Shown piece after piece: positions 31,812 to 40,530 of a stretch of 43,069 nucleotides of DNA. The stretch comes from an uncultured Clostridia bacterium (lineage in GTDB: Bacteria; Bacillota; Clostridia; Christensenellales; UBA1750). Made by a program: the position numbers and the translations under genes. The DNA lies in assembly GCA_904393115.1 (NCBI GenBank), contig CAJFMX010000020.1, positions 1 to 43,069 on the forward strand, written 5' to 3'. Position 1 is the first letter of the stretch. Each line of letters begins with the position of its first letter. Under the pieces are notes generated by a model. The model did no database searches. It worked only from the letters and a program-made list of their open reading frames with translations, and was not told the DNA's origin.

Positions 31812-32795
31812 ATGAGCAGCTTTTTGCAGGACAAGATCGCGGAGCTGGAGCGCTACCTGCCGCCGCTGACGCGCCGGGAGGACTTTGACGACTTCTGGGC
31901 GCGCACGCGCGCGCAGGCCGAGGCCGTGCCGCTGGCGCCAATCGTGGAGAAGGTCGACTATCCCATGGACGCCGTGGAGGTCTACGACGTCTCCTACTGC
32001 GGGTTCGACCAGACGCGCATCCACGGCTGGCTGCTCCTGCCCGCGTTCCGCAGGCAGGAGCGGTATGCCTGCATGGTGCAGTACCACGGCTTCGGCGGCA
32101 GCCGCGGCGTGCCCTCGGACCACATGGCCTTCGCGATGCTCGGCTGCGCGGTGCTGGCCATCGACTGCCGCGAGCAGGGCGGGATCACCGGCAACTGCGC
32201 CCACTACTCGGACAGCGGCCTGTTCACAAACGTGAACAGCAAGGGCGTGCTGGACAAGGACGAATACTACTACCGCGCGGTGTACATGGACTGCGTCAAG
32301 GCCCTGGACTTCCTGGAGACGATCCCGAAAATCGATCCGGAGCGCCTCTTTGTGCGCGGAACGAGCCAGGGCGGCGCGCTGGGCATGGCTGTGTCCGGCC
32401 TGGACGCGCGACCGAAGCTCGCGCTCGTCAACGTCCCGAGCAACAGCAACATCGAGTACCGCATCGAGCACCGGCACGGGTCCTTCACCTCGGTCAACGA
32501 CTACCTGCGCGCCTATCCCGACAACCTGGAGCGCGTCTATGAGACGCTGAGCTACTTTGATACCATGAACCTGGCCGACCGCATCCAGGCCAAGGTCTTT
32601 GCCTCGGTGGGCCTGGCCGACCCCGTCTGCCCGGCGCTGTGCTACTACGCGACCTACAACCGCATCCGCTCCGAAAAGCAGATCTGCGTCTATCCCTTCA
32701 ACGAGCACGACGGCGCCCGCGCCACGCACGTCGAGCGGGAGATCCGCTTCATCCGGGAGAGCGGCATCCTGGAAGCAGCCGGCACGTCTGCATAA
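31812..32795 (+). CDS. axe1: Acetyl xylan esterase / cephalosporin-C deacetylase (CE7)
   Basis: An alpha/beta-hydrolase that removes acetyl groups from xylo-oligosaccharides and similar compounds, usually in the cytoplasm. The 327 residues fit the CE7 family. The catalytic triad is visible: S185 in RGTSQGG, D270 in GLADPVCP and H299 in NEHDG. The oxyanion segment YHGFGG and the family-specific RGxxxQ/REQGG region are present. No signal peptide is seen, consistent with imported substrates. The start follows GAGGAGG. It ends before a strong terminator, so it is not part of the peptide operon. No promoter is clear in the 96 bp after the SPFH gene, so read-through from there is possible. Confidence 0.93.
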   Translation: MSSFLQDKIAELERYLPPLTRREDFDDFWARTRAQAEAVPLAPIVEKVDYPMDAVEVYDVSYCGFDQTRIHGWLLLPAFRRQERYACMVQYHGFGGSRGVPSDHMAFAMLGCAVLAIDCREQGGITGNCAHYSDSGLFTNVNSKGVLDKDEYYYRAVYMDCVKALDFLETIPKIDPERLFVRGTSQGGALGMAVSGLDARPKLALVNVPSNSNIEYRIEHRHGSFTSVNDYLRAYPDNLERVYETLSYFDTMNLADRIQAKVFASVGLADPVCPALCYYATYNRIRSEKQICVYPFNEHDGARATHVEREIRFIRESGILEAAGTSA

Positions 32796-32837
32796 CATTC
32801 TTCAAAATTGGATAAAAATGCAGAGAGATCTGCAACG

Positions 32838-32894
32838 AAAGGCCACATTCTGGCGGCTATTCCTGCAAAAAACGCCAGAATGTGGCCTTTTTTT
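32838..32894 (+). terminator. Strong terminator after the CE7 esterase
   Basis: A perfect 18-bp stem (32838-32855 with 32873-32890) and a 17-base loop, ending in seven T residues. It insulates the peptide operon downstream. A separate small hairpin, TGCAGA-GAGA-TCTGCA, lies just before it (32819-32834). Confidence 0.93.
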
Positions 32895-32923
32895 CGCAAA
32901 CTTGCATGAGTTAGAACTTTACC

Positions 32924-32952
32924 TTGCAAAACAGACAGACTTGCTATATCAT
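32924..32952 (+). promoter_or_regulatory. Promoter of the peptide-utilisation operon
   Basis: TTGCAA (32924-32929), 17-bp spacer, TATCAT (32947-32952), in a locally AT-rich stretch. It is the only promoter I see for the roughly 10-kb operon that follows. Confidence 0.65.
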
Positions 32953-32967
32953 AAGAAAGATTGTAGA

Positions 32968-32991
32968 TGCATTGCTGCGGGGCAGAATGCA
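32968..32991 (+). other. Hairpin at the 5' end of the peptide operon mRNA
   Basis: Stem TGCATT/AATGCA plus CTGC/GCAG with one bulged G and a GGG loop, about 10 bases after the expected transcription start. It could protect the 5' end of the long mRNA or be an operator. Confidence 0.45.
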
Positions 32992-33020
32992 AGAGGAATG
33001 TATTACGGGGGTATCCTGCA

Positions 33021-34100
33021 ATGAAAATCACGGACGTCAAAATTGAAAAGTTTTCCGCACCGCTGTCCGAGCCCTTCCGCGTCGCCTTCGGCGTGATCGA
33101 GGACTCCGACAGCTGGACGGTCAAGATCACGACGGACGAGGGCATCTACGGCCTGGGTTCCGCCGCGCCCATCGGCTTTGTCACGGGCGAGACGATGGAG
33201 ACCTGCTACCTGGTCATGAAGATGTTTGCCGAGGCGTTCATCGGCTTTGACCCCATGGACATCGCCGGCGCGCACAAGCTGATGGACAGCATCATCTACA
33301 GCAACGGCTCGGCCAAGTGCGCCTTCGACATCGCGCTCTACGACATCATGGGCAAGAAGAAGAACCTGCCGGTCTACAAGCTCCTGGGCGGCACGGACCC
33401 GGTCGTGCACAACGACATCACCATCGGCATCGACACGCCGGAGAAGATGCAGGCCGCGGCCAAGCGCTTTGTCTTTGAGAAGGGCTTCCGCATCCTCAAG
33501 ATCAAGATCGGCATCAACCCGGAGGACGACCTGCGCGCCCTGACCCTCATCCGCGAGGCCGTGGGCGAGGACATCCGCCTGCGCGTGGACGCCAACCAGG
33601 GCTACAACGTGGAGACCGCGCTGGAGGTCCTGCCCACGTTTGAGAAGCTGCACATCGACGCGGTGGAGCAGTGCCTGCCCTGGTGGGACTTTGACGGCGC
33701 GGCGGAGCTGATGCAGAAGAACACCACGTCCGTCAAGCTCATGCTGGACGAATCCATCCACACGCCCTACGACGCGCAGCGCGCCTCCAAGCTCCACTGC
33801 GCGGACTACTACAACATCAAGCTCATGAAGTGCGGCGGCCTCTACACCGGCGCGCAGATCGCGGACATCGCGCAGGAGACGGGCGTCAAGTGCATGGTCG
33901 GCTGCATGCAGGAGAACAAGATCAGCATCACCGCGGGCGTGAGCCTGGTCGCGGCAAAGCAGGCCATCGTCGAGGCGGACTGCGACAGCTTCATGTTCTT
34001 CAAGGGCGACGACGACGGAATCGCCGGCGGCTTTGACCGCAAGGGCGGGATCTTCACCCTCCTGGACAAGCCGGGCCTGGGCATCGACATGGACATCTAA
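33021..34100 (+). CDS. Dipeptide epimerase (enolase superfamily)
   Basis: A 359-residue enzyme of the mandelate racemase/muconate lactonizing group, best fitting L-Ala-D/L-Glu-type dipeptide epimerases. The catalytic KxK is LKIKIG (K160, K162). The Mg2+ ligands are D190 (RVDANQGY), E216 (AVEQCLP) and D243 (LMLDES), and the second-side base is K267 (NIKLMK). A DxD motif near the C-terminus (D330, D332 in FKGDDDG) corresponds to the motif that binds the dipeptide amino group in this family. Other dipeptide specificities exist, so the exact substrate is open. It is the first gene of an operon with three serine hydrolases and a peptide importer, which supports a role in using peptides with D-residues. 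Confidence 0.88.
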   Translation: MKITDVKIEKFSAPLSEPFRVAFGVIEDSDSWTVKITTDEGIYGLGSAAPIGFVTGETMETCYLVMKMFAEAFIGFDPMDIAGAHKLMDSIIYSNGSAKCAFDIALYDIMGKKKNLPVYKLLGGTDPVVHNDITIGIDTPEKMQAAAKRFVFEKGFRILKIKIGINPEDDLRALTLIREAVGEDIRLRVDANQGYNVETALEVLPTFEKLHIDAVEQCLPWWDFDGAAELMQKNTTSVKLMLDESIHTPYDAQRASKLHCADYYNIKLMKCGGLYTGAQIADIAQETGVKCMVGCMQENKISITAGVSLVAAKQAIVEADCDSFMFFKGDDDGIAGGFDRKGGIFTLLDKPGLGIDMDI

Positions 34101-34151
34101 AAAAACGAGAGATAGAAAAGAAAACGTCTATTGGAAAGAAGGGGTATGAAA

Positions 34152-35639
34152 ATGAGCGCATTGGATCGTGTGAAGGCGAGCGTGGAGGCGGAGCTCAAGG
34201 TGTGGGACCAGCCCTCCATCGCCGTGGGCGTGATTAAGGACGGCAAGGTGGAGCTGTGCGAGGGCTTTGGATATGCGGACGTGGAGTCCGGCCGCAAGGC
34301 GGACGCGGACACCCTCTACCAGATCGGCAGCTGCTCCAAGGCCTTTACCGCGGCGGCGGCCGCGGTGCTGGTGGACCAGGGCAAGCTCGACTGGGACAAG
34401 CCCGTGATCGAATACCTGCCCTGGATTCGGTTCATGGACCCCTTCACCACCTACCACGCCACGACGCGCGACCTGCTCTGCCACCGCACCGGCCTGCCGC
34501 GGCACGACGCCTACTGGATCGACGGCCCCTGCACCCGCCGCGGCATGGTCGAAAACCTGCGCAACATGCAGCCCGCCTGGTCCTTCCGCTCGAACTGGTG
34601 CTATCAGAACACCTGCTTTGTGGCGGTGGGCATGCTCATCGAGGCGCTTTCCGGACAGACTTGGGAGGAGTTTGTGCGCGAGAACCTGCTCGAGCCCATC
34701 GGCATGACGCGCACCACCTTCTTTGTGGACGACATCGCCGGCGATCCCAACCACGCCGAGCCCTATGACCGCGTGGTCCCCACGGACCTGACCGGCATGA
34801 CGAAGATCCCCTTCCTCAAGAGCGACCGCGAGGACCGCGCCAAGGGCATCGGCGCGCCCTATGGCCCGGCCGGCTCCATCATGTCCACGGTCCGCGACAT
34901 GCTCAAGTGGGTGGAGTTCAACCTGAACGACGGCAAGGTCGGCGACAAGCAGATCATCTCCGAGGCGAACATGAAGGAGCTGCACAAGCCCCAGATGCTC
35001 ATGAGCACCCCGCTGCTGATGGACTACCCGGAGATGGACTTCTACTCCTACGGCCTGGGCTGGTTCCTGGAGACCTACCGCGGCCACAAGATGGTCGAGC
35101 ACGGCGGCAACATCAACGGCTTCTCGGCGCTGACGACCATGATCCCGGATCAGAAGCTCGGCGTGGTGTGCCTGGTCAACTTCAATGACTCCTTCAACAC
35201 CTACGCCACGACCTATGACATCCTCGACAGCTACCTGGGCGCCGAGGGCGGCGACTGGCACAACCGGATGCGCGCCTTCATCGCGGACACCTTCCGCGCC
35301 ATGCTGGAGCAGAACAAGGGCGCAGACAGCGAGCAGATCCCGAACACCACGCCCACGCACCCCATCGAGGCGTATGCCGGCACCTACCGCAACGCCTGCT
35401 ACGGCGACATCGTCATCGCGCAGAAGGACGGCAAGCTCACCTTCACCTACAACAAGCAGGAGAGCCCGCTTACGCACTTCCACTACGACACCTTCCGCAT
35501 CGACGACGTGCACGCCCTGTTCAACGGCATGACCTTCTCCTTTGAGACGGGCAAGAACGGCAAGGTCGAGGCCATCCGCTTCGGCATCGTCATGAACCCC
35601 GCGGCCAAGGACGAGATCTTCACCAAGGTGGAGGGGTAA
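34152..35639 (+). CDS. Serine hydrolase of the class C beta-lactamase fold, paralogue 1
   Basis: A 495-residue cytoplasmic-type protein (no signal peptide). The penicillin-binding-protein fold shows SxxK at S60-K63 (GSCSK), YxN at Y150-N152 (CYQN) and HGG at 316-318 (EHGGNING), the third motif seen in AmpC-like esterases and D-amino-acid peptidases. A C-terminal domain of about 100 residues (from HPIEAYAGTYRNACYG) resembles the lipocalin-like DUF3471 tail. Two ATGs are possible; the second is seven bases after AAGGGG and is preferred. It lies 51 bp after the epimerase and is paralogous to the next two genes. A D-aminopeptidase or similar peptidase role is inferred from context; esterase activity is the main alternative. 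Confidence 0.88.
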   Translation: MSALDRVKASVEAELKVWDQPSIAVGVIKDGKVELCEGFGYADVESGRKADADTLYQIGSCSKAFTAAAAAVLVDQGKLDWDKPVIEYLPWIRFMDPFTTYHATTRDLLCHRTGLPRHDAYWIDGPCTRRGMVENLRNMQPAWSFRSNWCYQNTCFVAVGMLIEALSGQTWEEFVRENLLEPIGMTRTTFFVDDIAGDPNHAEPYDRVVPTDLTGMTKIPFLKSDREDRAKGIGAPYGPAGSIMSTVRDMLKWVEFNLNDGKVGDKQIISEANMKELHKPQMLMSTPLLMDYPEMDFYSYGLGWFLETYRGHKMVEHGGNINGFSALTTMIPDQKLGVVCLVNFNDSFNTYATTYDILDSYLGAEGGDWHNRMRAFIADTFRAMLEQNKGADSEQIPNTTPTHPIEAYAGTYRNACYGDIVIAQKDGKLTFTYNKQESPLTHFHYDTFRIDDVHALFNGMTFSFETGKNGKVEAIRFGIVMNPAAKDEIFTKVEG

Positions 35640-35673
35640 AACGCCGCAAGGCAAGGAGAAAGGTGGGAGAACC

Positions 35674-37152
35674 ATGAACAACTTCGCCGAGAGCCTGCGC
35701 GCGCAGGCCGCGGAGCAGGCCCGGGCGTGGGACGTGCCGTCCCTGTCCATCTGCGTGGTCCAGGACGGCAAGACCCTTTTGTGCGACGGAATCGGCATGC
35801 GGGACAACGCCTCCCGCCCCGCCGACGCGCAGACCCTCTACCAGATCGCCAGCTGCACCAAGGCCTTTACGGCAACGGCCGCCGCGGTTCTGGCCACGGA
35901 GGGCAAGCTCGACTTTGACACGCCCGTCATCGAGTACCTGCCCGCGTTCCGGCTCAACGACCGCTACGCGACCGAGAACCTGACGCTGCGCGACTTCCTC
36001 AGCCACCGCAGCGGCCTGCCCCGGCACGAGTACGCCTGGTACGGCACGGGCTTTTCGCGCGAGCAGCTCCTGAAGAACCTCAAGGACCTGCCGCTGAGCG
36101 CGCCGATCCGCTACCGCTTCCAGTACAGCAACTTCAATTACCTGATCGCCGGCGCGGTCATCGAGGCGGTCAGCGGCGAGAAGTTCGAGGACTTCCTGAA
36201 GGAGAAGCTGCTCAGGCCCCTGGGCATGGAGCGCAGCGAGACGTACCTGGAGGCCATGCGCACGGCGGACAACGCCGCCCTGCCCTTTGACCACGACAGG
36301 GAATACACCATGACCGGCATCCGGCAGATCCCCTACTACCGCTCCCCGGCGGAGGACGCCGAGGCGATGGTCGGCGACCCCACCGCGGCGGCCGGCTGCA
36401 TCTGCTCCTGCGCCTCGGACATGGAGAAGTGGCTGCGCTTTACCCTCAACCGCGGCCGGGTCGGGGACGTGCAGCTCGTGCGCGAGGACCTGATGGACCT
36501 GATCGCCTCGAGCCACATCGACACCGGCGACGGCGGCGCCTACGGCCCGCAGCGCGCCATGACCTCCTACGGCCTGGGCTGGAGCCTGTACAGCTACCGC
36601 GGGCACAAGATGCTCGAGCACGGCGGCAACATCAACGGCTTCACCTCCTCGACGGCCCTCGTGCCGGACCTGAACCTGGGCGTGTTCGTCAGCGCGAACA
36701 TGAACGTCACCCTGCTTGCGGACGCCCTCGTGCAGCAGACCGTGGACATGGCCCTGGGCGAGACGGACGGCAACTGGTTCGCGCGGCTGAAGGCGTATAA
36801 CCAGGCGATGTTCGACAACGTCATCTCCTTCTTTGCCGCCTTTGGCGGCCAGGCCGTCGCGGGGACGAAGCCCTCGCACGAGATGGCGGCCTATGCGGGC
36901 ACGTACGAGGCGCCCGGGTACCGCCGCTTCCGCATCGAGGAGGCGGACGGCAAGCTCACCGCGGACTTCAACACCTTCCGCGTGGGCCTCCGGCACCACC
37001 ACTACGACACGTTTGCGACCGAAGGCCCCATCGGCGAACTGCCCGCGGGCCTGACCCTCACCTTTGCGGCCAACCCCAAGGGCGAGATCTCGACGCTGTC
37101 GGTGACGCTCGGCAGCGAGAAGGGCTTGCAGCCCATTGTCTTTACGAAATAG
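35674..37152 (+). CDS. Serine hydrolase of the class C beta-lactamase fold, paralogue 2
   Basis: A 492-residue paralogue with SxxK S60-K63 (ASCTK), YxN Y151-N153 (YSN) and HGG 316-318. It is the most divergent of the three: the middle region lacks the NHAEPYDR segment shared by paralogues 1 and 3, and it has VGDPTAAAGCICSCASD where they have GAPxGPAGSI. The C-terminal domain (HEMAAYAGTYEAPGYRRF) is kept. No signal peptide is present. The ATG follows AAGGAGAAAGGTGGGAG. It sits 34 bp after paralogue 1. The differences near the active site suggest another substrate rather than redundancy. Confidence 0.88.
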   Translation: MNNFAESLRAQAAEQARAWDVPSLSICVVQDGKTLLCDGIGMRDNASRPADAQTLYQIASCTKAFTATAAAVLATEGKLDFDTPVIEYLPAFRLNDRYATENLTLRDFLSHRSGLPRHEYAWYGTGFSREQLLKNLKDLPLSAPIRYRFQYSNFNYLIAGAVIEAVSGEKFEDFLKEKLLRPLGMERSETYLEAMRTADNAALPFDHDREYTMTGIRQIPYYRSPAEDAEAMVGDPTAAAGCICSCASDMEKWLRFTLNRGRVGDVQLVREDLMDLIASSHIDTGDGGAYGPQRAMTSYGLGWSLYSYRGHKMLEHGGNINGFTSSTALVPDLNLGVFVSANMNVTLLADALVQQTVDMALGETDGNWFARLKAYNQAMFDNVISFFAAFGGQAVAGTKPSHEMAAYAGTYEAPGYRRFRIEEADGKLTADFNTFRVGLRHHHYDTFATEGPIGELPAGLTLTFAANPKGEISTLSVTLGSEKGLQPIVFTK

Positions 37153-37191
37153 CGCGGGCGGTTTCGCCGCTGCGGCAAGGAGAATGGTAAA

Positions 37192-38691
37192 ATGGATGAT
37201 CAGAAGTTTTTTGAATCGCTCCGGGACATGGCCGGGGAAGGGCTCAAGCTCTGGGAGAGCCCCTCGGTCTCCGTGGGCGTTGTAAAGGATGGAAAGACGG
37301 TGTTCTGCGGCGGCTTCGGCCTGCGCGACGTGGAGAAGAACCTCCCCGCCGACGGCGAGACGCTCTACCAGATCGGGAGCTGCTCCAAGGCGTTCACCGC
37401 GGCGCTGGTCGCGATCCTGGTGGACCAGGGCAAGCTCGACTGGGACGCGCCGGTGACGACCTATGTGCCGGAGGTGCGCTTCTACGACGACTTCACCACC
37501 GAGGCCGTGACGCTGCGCGACCTGCTCTGCCACCGCACGGGCCTGCCGCGCCACGAGTATTCCTGGTACGGCACGGACTTTGACAAGGCGACGCTCGTGC
37601 ACAACCTGCGCTACCTGGAGCCGAACCAGCCCATCCGCACCAAGTTCCAGTACAACAACCAGTGCTTCATCCTGGCGGGCTATGTCGTGGAGCGCGTGAC
37701 GGGCAAGAGCTTTGAGGAGTGCCTGGACGAGTACATCTTCGGGCCCCTGGGGATGAACCGCTCCTGCGCGTTCGTCGACGACATCGAGGGAAATGAAAAC
37801 CACGCCGAGCCCTATGACCGCACAAACCCCGACGACGCCCTGCACGGCATGAAGAAGATCCCCTTCTACCGCATGCCCAAGGAGGACAAGTCCAAGGGGA
37901 TCGGCGCGCCGCTCGGTCCGGCCGGCTCCATCAACTCCTGCGCCGGCGACATGCTCAAGTGGGTGACGCTCCACCTGAACGAGGGCGAGTTCGAGGGCAA
38001 GCGCATCGTGAGCAAGGAGGCCATGCAGCAGATGCACAAGCCCCAGATGCTGCTCACCGCGCCCCTGGACATGCCCATGGACGAGACGGAGTTCTGGTGC
38101 TACGGCCTCGGCTGGTTCGTGGAGTCCTTCCGCGGGCACAAGATCGTGCACCACGGCGGCAACATCAACGGCTTCTCCGGCTTCACCTGCTTTGTGCCGG
38201 ACCTGAACCTGGGCGTTGTGGCCTACACGAACATGAACAGCAGCTTCCTGCACTACGCGCTGGCGCGCGAGATCATCGATCACTACCTGGGCGCCGAGGG
38301 CGGCAACTGGGTCAAGCGCTACCACGACTTTGTCGCCGAGCGCGCGGGCAGCCATGAGAAGATCCTCCACGCCATGACCGGGGACAAGGTCGAGGGTACC
38401 CAGCCCTCCCATCCGCTGGAGGACTACGTGGGCGTCTACGGCCGGCCGGGCTACACGGACGTGACCATCACCCTGGAGGATGGGGCGCTGCGCCTCTCCT
38501 TCATCGGCACGGAGGTGGAGCTTGCGCACTTCCACTACGACACCTTCCTGCTCTCGGGCGTCATGGGCGAACTGCCCAGCGGCATCCCGGTGCACTTCTA
38601 CGCCGAGGAAGCCGGCGGCAGGATCGGGGCGCTCTCCATGCCCCTTGTGACCGAGCCCGGCGGAAAGCTCATCCGGTTTGACAGAAAGTAA
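37192..38691 (+). CDS. Serine hydrolase of the class C beta-lactamase fold, paralogue 3
   Basis: A 499-residue protein with SxxK S63-K66 (GSCSK), YxN Y154-N156 (YNN) and HGG 321-323 (HHGGNING). It is closest to paralogue 1: both share LVDQGKLDWD, NHAEPYDR, GIGAPxGPAGSI and HKPQM. The N-terminus (MDDQKFFESLRDMAGEG) is soluble without a signal peptide. A C-terminal DUF3471-like domain is present (HPLEDYVGVYGRPGYTD). The ATG follows AAGGAG. It starts 39 bp after paralogue 2, and the permease gene begins only 18 bp after its stop, which ties the hydrolases to the transporter. Confidence 0.88.
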   Translation: MDDQKFFESLRDMAGEGLKLWESPSVSVGVVKDGKTVFCGGFGLRDVEKNLPADGETLYQIGSCSKAFTAALVAILVDQGKLDWDAPVTTYVPEVRFYDDFTTEAVTLRDLLCHRTGLPRHEYSWYGTDFDKATLVHNLRYLEPNQPIRTKFQYNNQCFILAGYVVERVTGKSFEECLDEYIFGPLGMNRSCAFVDDIEGNENHAEPYDRTNPDDALHGMKKIPFYRMPKEDKSKGIGAPLGPAGSINSCAGDMLKWVTLHLNEGEFEGKRIVSKEAMQQMHKPQMLLTAPLDMPMDETEFWCYGLGWFVESFRGHKIVHHGGNINGFSGFTCFVPDLNLGVVAYTNMNSSFLHYALAREIIDHYLGAEGGNWVKRYHDFVAERAGSHEKILHAMTGDKVEGTQPSHPLEDYVGVYGRPGYTDVTITLEDGALRLSFIGTEVELAHFHYDTFLLSGVMGELPSGIPVHFYAEEAGGRIGALSMPLVTEPGGKLIRFDRK

Positions 38692-38709
38692 GAATGGGGC
38701 GGTGAATCC

Positions 38710-39636
38710 ATGTCGCGATATATCGTAAAACGACTTCTTTACATGATCCCCATGCTGTTCTGCGTGATCCTGATGATCTTTCTCATCATGTCGCTGACGC
38801 CGGGCGATCCCGCGAGCAACGTGCTGCCGCTGACCACGCCCCAGGACGTCAAGGACGCCTTCAACGAGCGGGTGGGCTTCAGCGGGAGCCTGCTCACGCG
38901 CTTTGGCAACTACATGCACGGGCTCCTGACGGGCAACGTCCTCTCCTACACAACGCAGGAGAACGTCTTCACCGAGCTTGCGACGCGCTTTCCGCTGACG
39001 ATCCGCGTGGGCACTTGGGCCTTCTGCATCTCGGCGGTGATCGGCGTGTCCCTGGGAATCCTGAGCGCGATCAAGCAGTATTCCTTCCTGGATACGACGG
39101 TGACGATCTTCGCGGTGACGTTCGCCTCGGTGCCGTCGTTCTTCGTGGCGGTGCTGATGATCCTGTTCTTTGCGGTCTACAAGGGCTGGCTGCCGTCGTT
39201 CGGCATAGAGGGATTCACCTCCTACATCATGCCGGTGGCGACCCTGGTGCTGGCCAACATCCCGATCCTGAGCCGCATGACGCGCTCGTCCATGCTGGAC
39301 GCCATGACGCAGGACTACATCCGCACCGCGCGCGCCAAGGGCTGCAGCGAACGGCGCGTCATCTGGAAGCACGCGCTCAAGAACGCGTGCCTGCCCATCA
39401 TCACGCTCCTGATCACGGGCCTGGCCTCGACGCTGGGCGGCTCCGTCATCGTCGAGCAGATCTTCACCATCCCGGGGGTGGGCATGTACATGCTCACGGC
39501 CGTAAACGAGAAGAACGTGCCGGTGGTCATGACGTGCGCCTTCCTGCTGTCGCTGATCTTCATGGGCGCCATGGTGCTCCTGGACATCTGCTATGCCCTG
39601 ATTGACCCCAAGATTGGAGCGCGGTACAAGAAATGA
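38710..39636 (+). CDS. dppB: Peptide ABC transporter permease, DppB/OppB type
   Basis: A 308-residue inner-membrane permease with six helices. It begins YIVKRLLYMIPMLF and has the LTPGDPAS loop typical of DppB/OppB. The EAA motif that docks the ATPases is DYIRTARAKGCSERRVIWKHALKNA. The end, GAMVLLDICYALIDPKIGARYKK, is also standard. The stop overlaps the next start by 4 bp (ATGA). Nickel importers share this fold, but the hydrolase neighbours favour peptides. Confidence 0.93.
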   Translation: MSRYIVKRLLYMIPMLFCVILMIFLIMSLTPGDPASNVLPLTTPQDVKDAFNERVGFSGSLLTRFGNYMHGLLTGNVLSYTTQENVFTELATRFPLTIRVGTWAFCISAVIGVSLGILSAIKQYSFLDTTVTIFAVTFASVPSFFVAVLMILFFAVYKGWLPSFGIEGFTSYIMPVATLVLANIPILSRMTRSSMLDAMTQDYIRTARAKGCSERRVIWKHALKNACLPIITLLITGLASTLGGSVIVEQIFTIPGVGMYMLTAVNEKNVPVVMTCAFLLSLIFMGAMVLLDICYALIDPKIGARYKK

Positions 39637-40517
39637 GAGCGGAGAAAACCATCAAGCGCATGGCGGGCGGCAGGCGGAACAGCCTGTTTTCCGACGTCGT
39701 CCGGCGCTATATGCGAAACCCCGCGGCCGTCATCGGCGGGGTCATCCTGATCATCATCCTGCTGGCCTGCTTTACGGCGAACTGGATCGTGCCCGAGGAA
39801 ATGGTCACGGCGTACGATACGCAGGCGCGGCTGCAGCCGCCGAGCGCCGAGCACCCCTTTGGCACGGACAACCTGGGGCGCGACCTGTTTGCGCGCGTGC
39901 TCTACGGCGCAAGGATCTCCGTGGGCATCGGCGTCGGCGCGACGGCCCTGTCGCTGGTCCTGGGCGCGGCGATCGCTTCGATCTGCGCCATGTCCAAGAA
40001 GGCGGACTTCTTCATCATGCGCGTTGTGGACGTCATCACCTGCGTGCCGACGATCCTGCTGGCGCTGGTGCTGCTGACGGTGCTGGGCGGCAGCGTGTTC
40101 AACATGGTGCTGACGCTGACGCTGGTCTCGGTTCCGGGCTTTGTGCTGCGCATCCGCGCGGTGGTGCTCGGGGTCGTGGAGCAGGACTACGTCAAGGCCG
40201 CGCGCGTGAGCGGAACCCGCTCCATCAAGCTCGTGGTCAAGCACATCCTGCCCAACGCCCTGGACCCCATCATCGTCGACGCGACGATGACCATCTCCAG
40301 CATGATGCTCTCGGCGGCGGGCCTCTCCTTCATCGGCGTGGGCGTTGCGCCGCCGAATCCGGAGTGGGGCGCCATGCTCAACTACGCGCAGCAGTACTTC
40401 CGCACCGCGCCCTACATGGCGATCTTCCCGGGCCTGGCCATCACCCTGACGGCGCTGTCCATCAACCTGGTGGGCGACGGCCTGCGCGACGCGCTGGACC
40501 CCCAGGCCGACAAGTAG
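39633..40517 (+). CDS. dppC: Peptide ABC transporter permease, DppC/OppC type
   Basis: A 294-residue permease, partner of DppB. After a cytoplasmic N-terminus and first helix (GGVILIIILLACFTANWIV) comes the DppC signature HPFGTDNLGRDLFARVLYGARISV. The EAA loop is DYVKAARVSGTRSIKLVVKHILPNAL, followed by GLSFIGVGVAPPNPEWGAML and the closing LVGDGLRDALDPQ. It is translationally coupled to dppB by the 4-bp overlap, and the ATPase gene starts 13 bp later with GGAGG. Confidence 0.94.
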   Translation: MRAEKTIKRMAGGRRNSLFSDVVRRYMRNPAAVIGGVILIIILLACFTANWIVPEEMVTAYDTQARLQPPSAEHPFGTDNLGRDLFARVLYGARISVGIGVGATALSLVLGAAIASICAMSKKADFFIMRVVDVITCVPTILLALVLLTVLGGSVFNMVLTLTLVSVPGFVLRIRAVVLGVVEQDYVKAARVSGTRSIKLVVKHILPNALDPIIVDATMTISSMMLSAAGLSFIGVGVAPPNPEWGAMLNYAQQYFRTAPYMAIFPGLAITLTALSINLVGDGLRDALDPQADK

Positions 40518-40530
40518 AAGGAGGGAGCAT

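Noticed and set aside
35620..39372. A 1250-codon open frame on the minus strand opposite the serine hydrolases and the first permease
   Set aside because: It is antisense to genes with complete catalytic motifs and its translation is low-complexity Ala/Arg/Val/His sequence. In GC-rich DNA, stops are rare opposite real genes.
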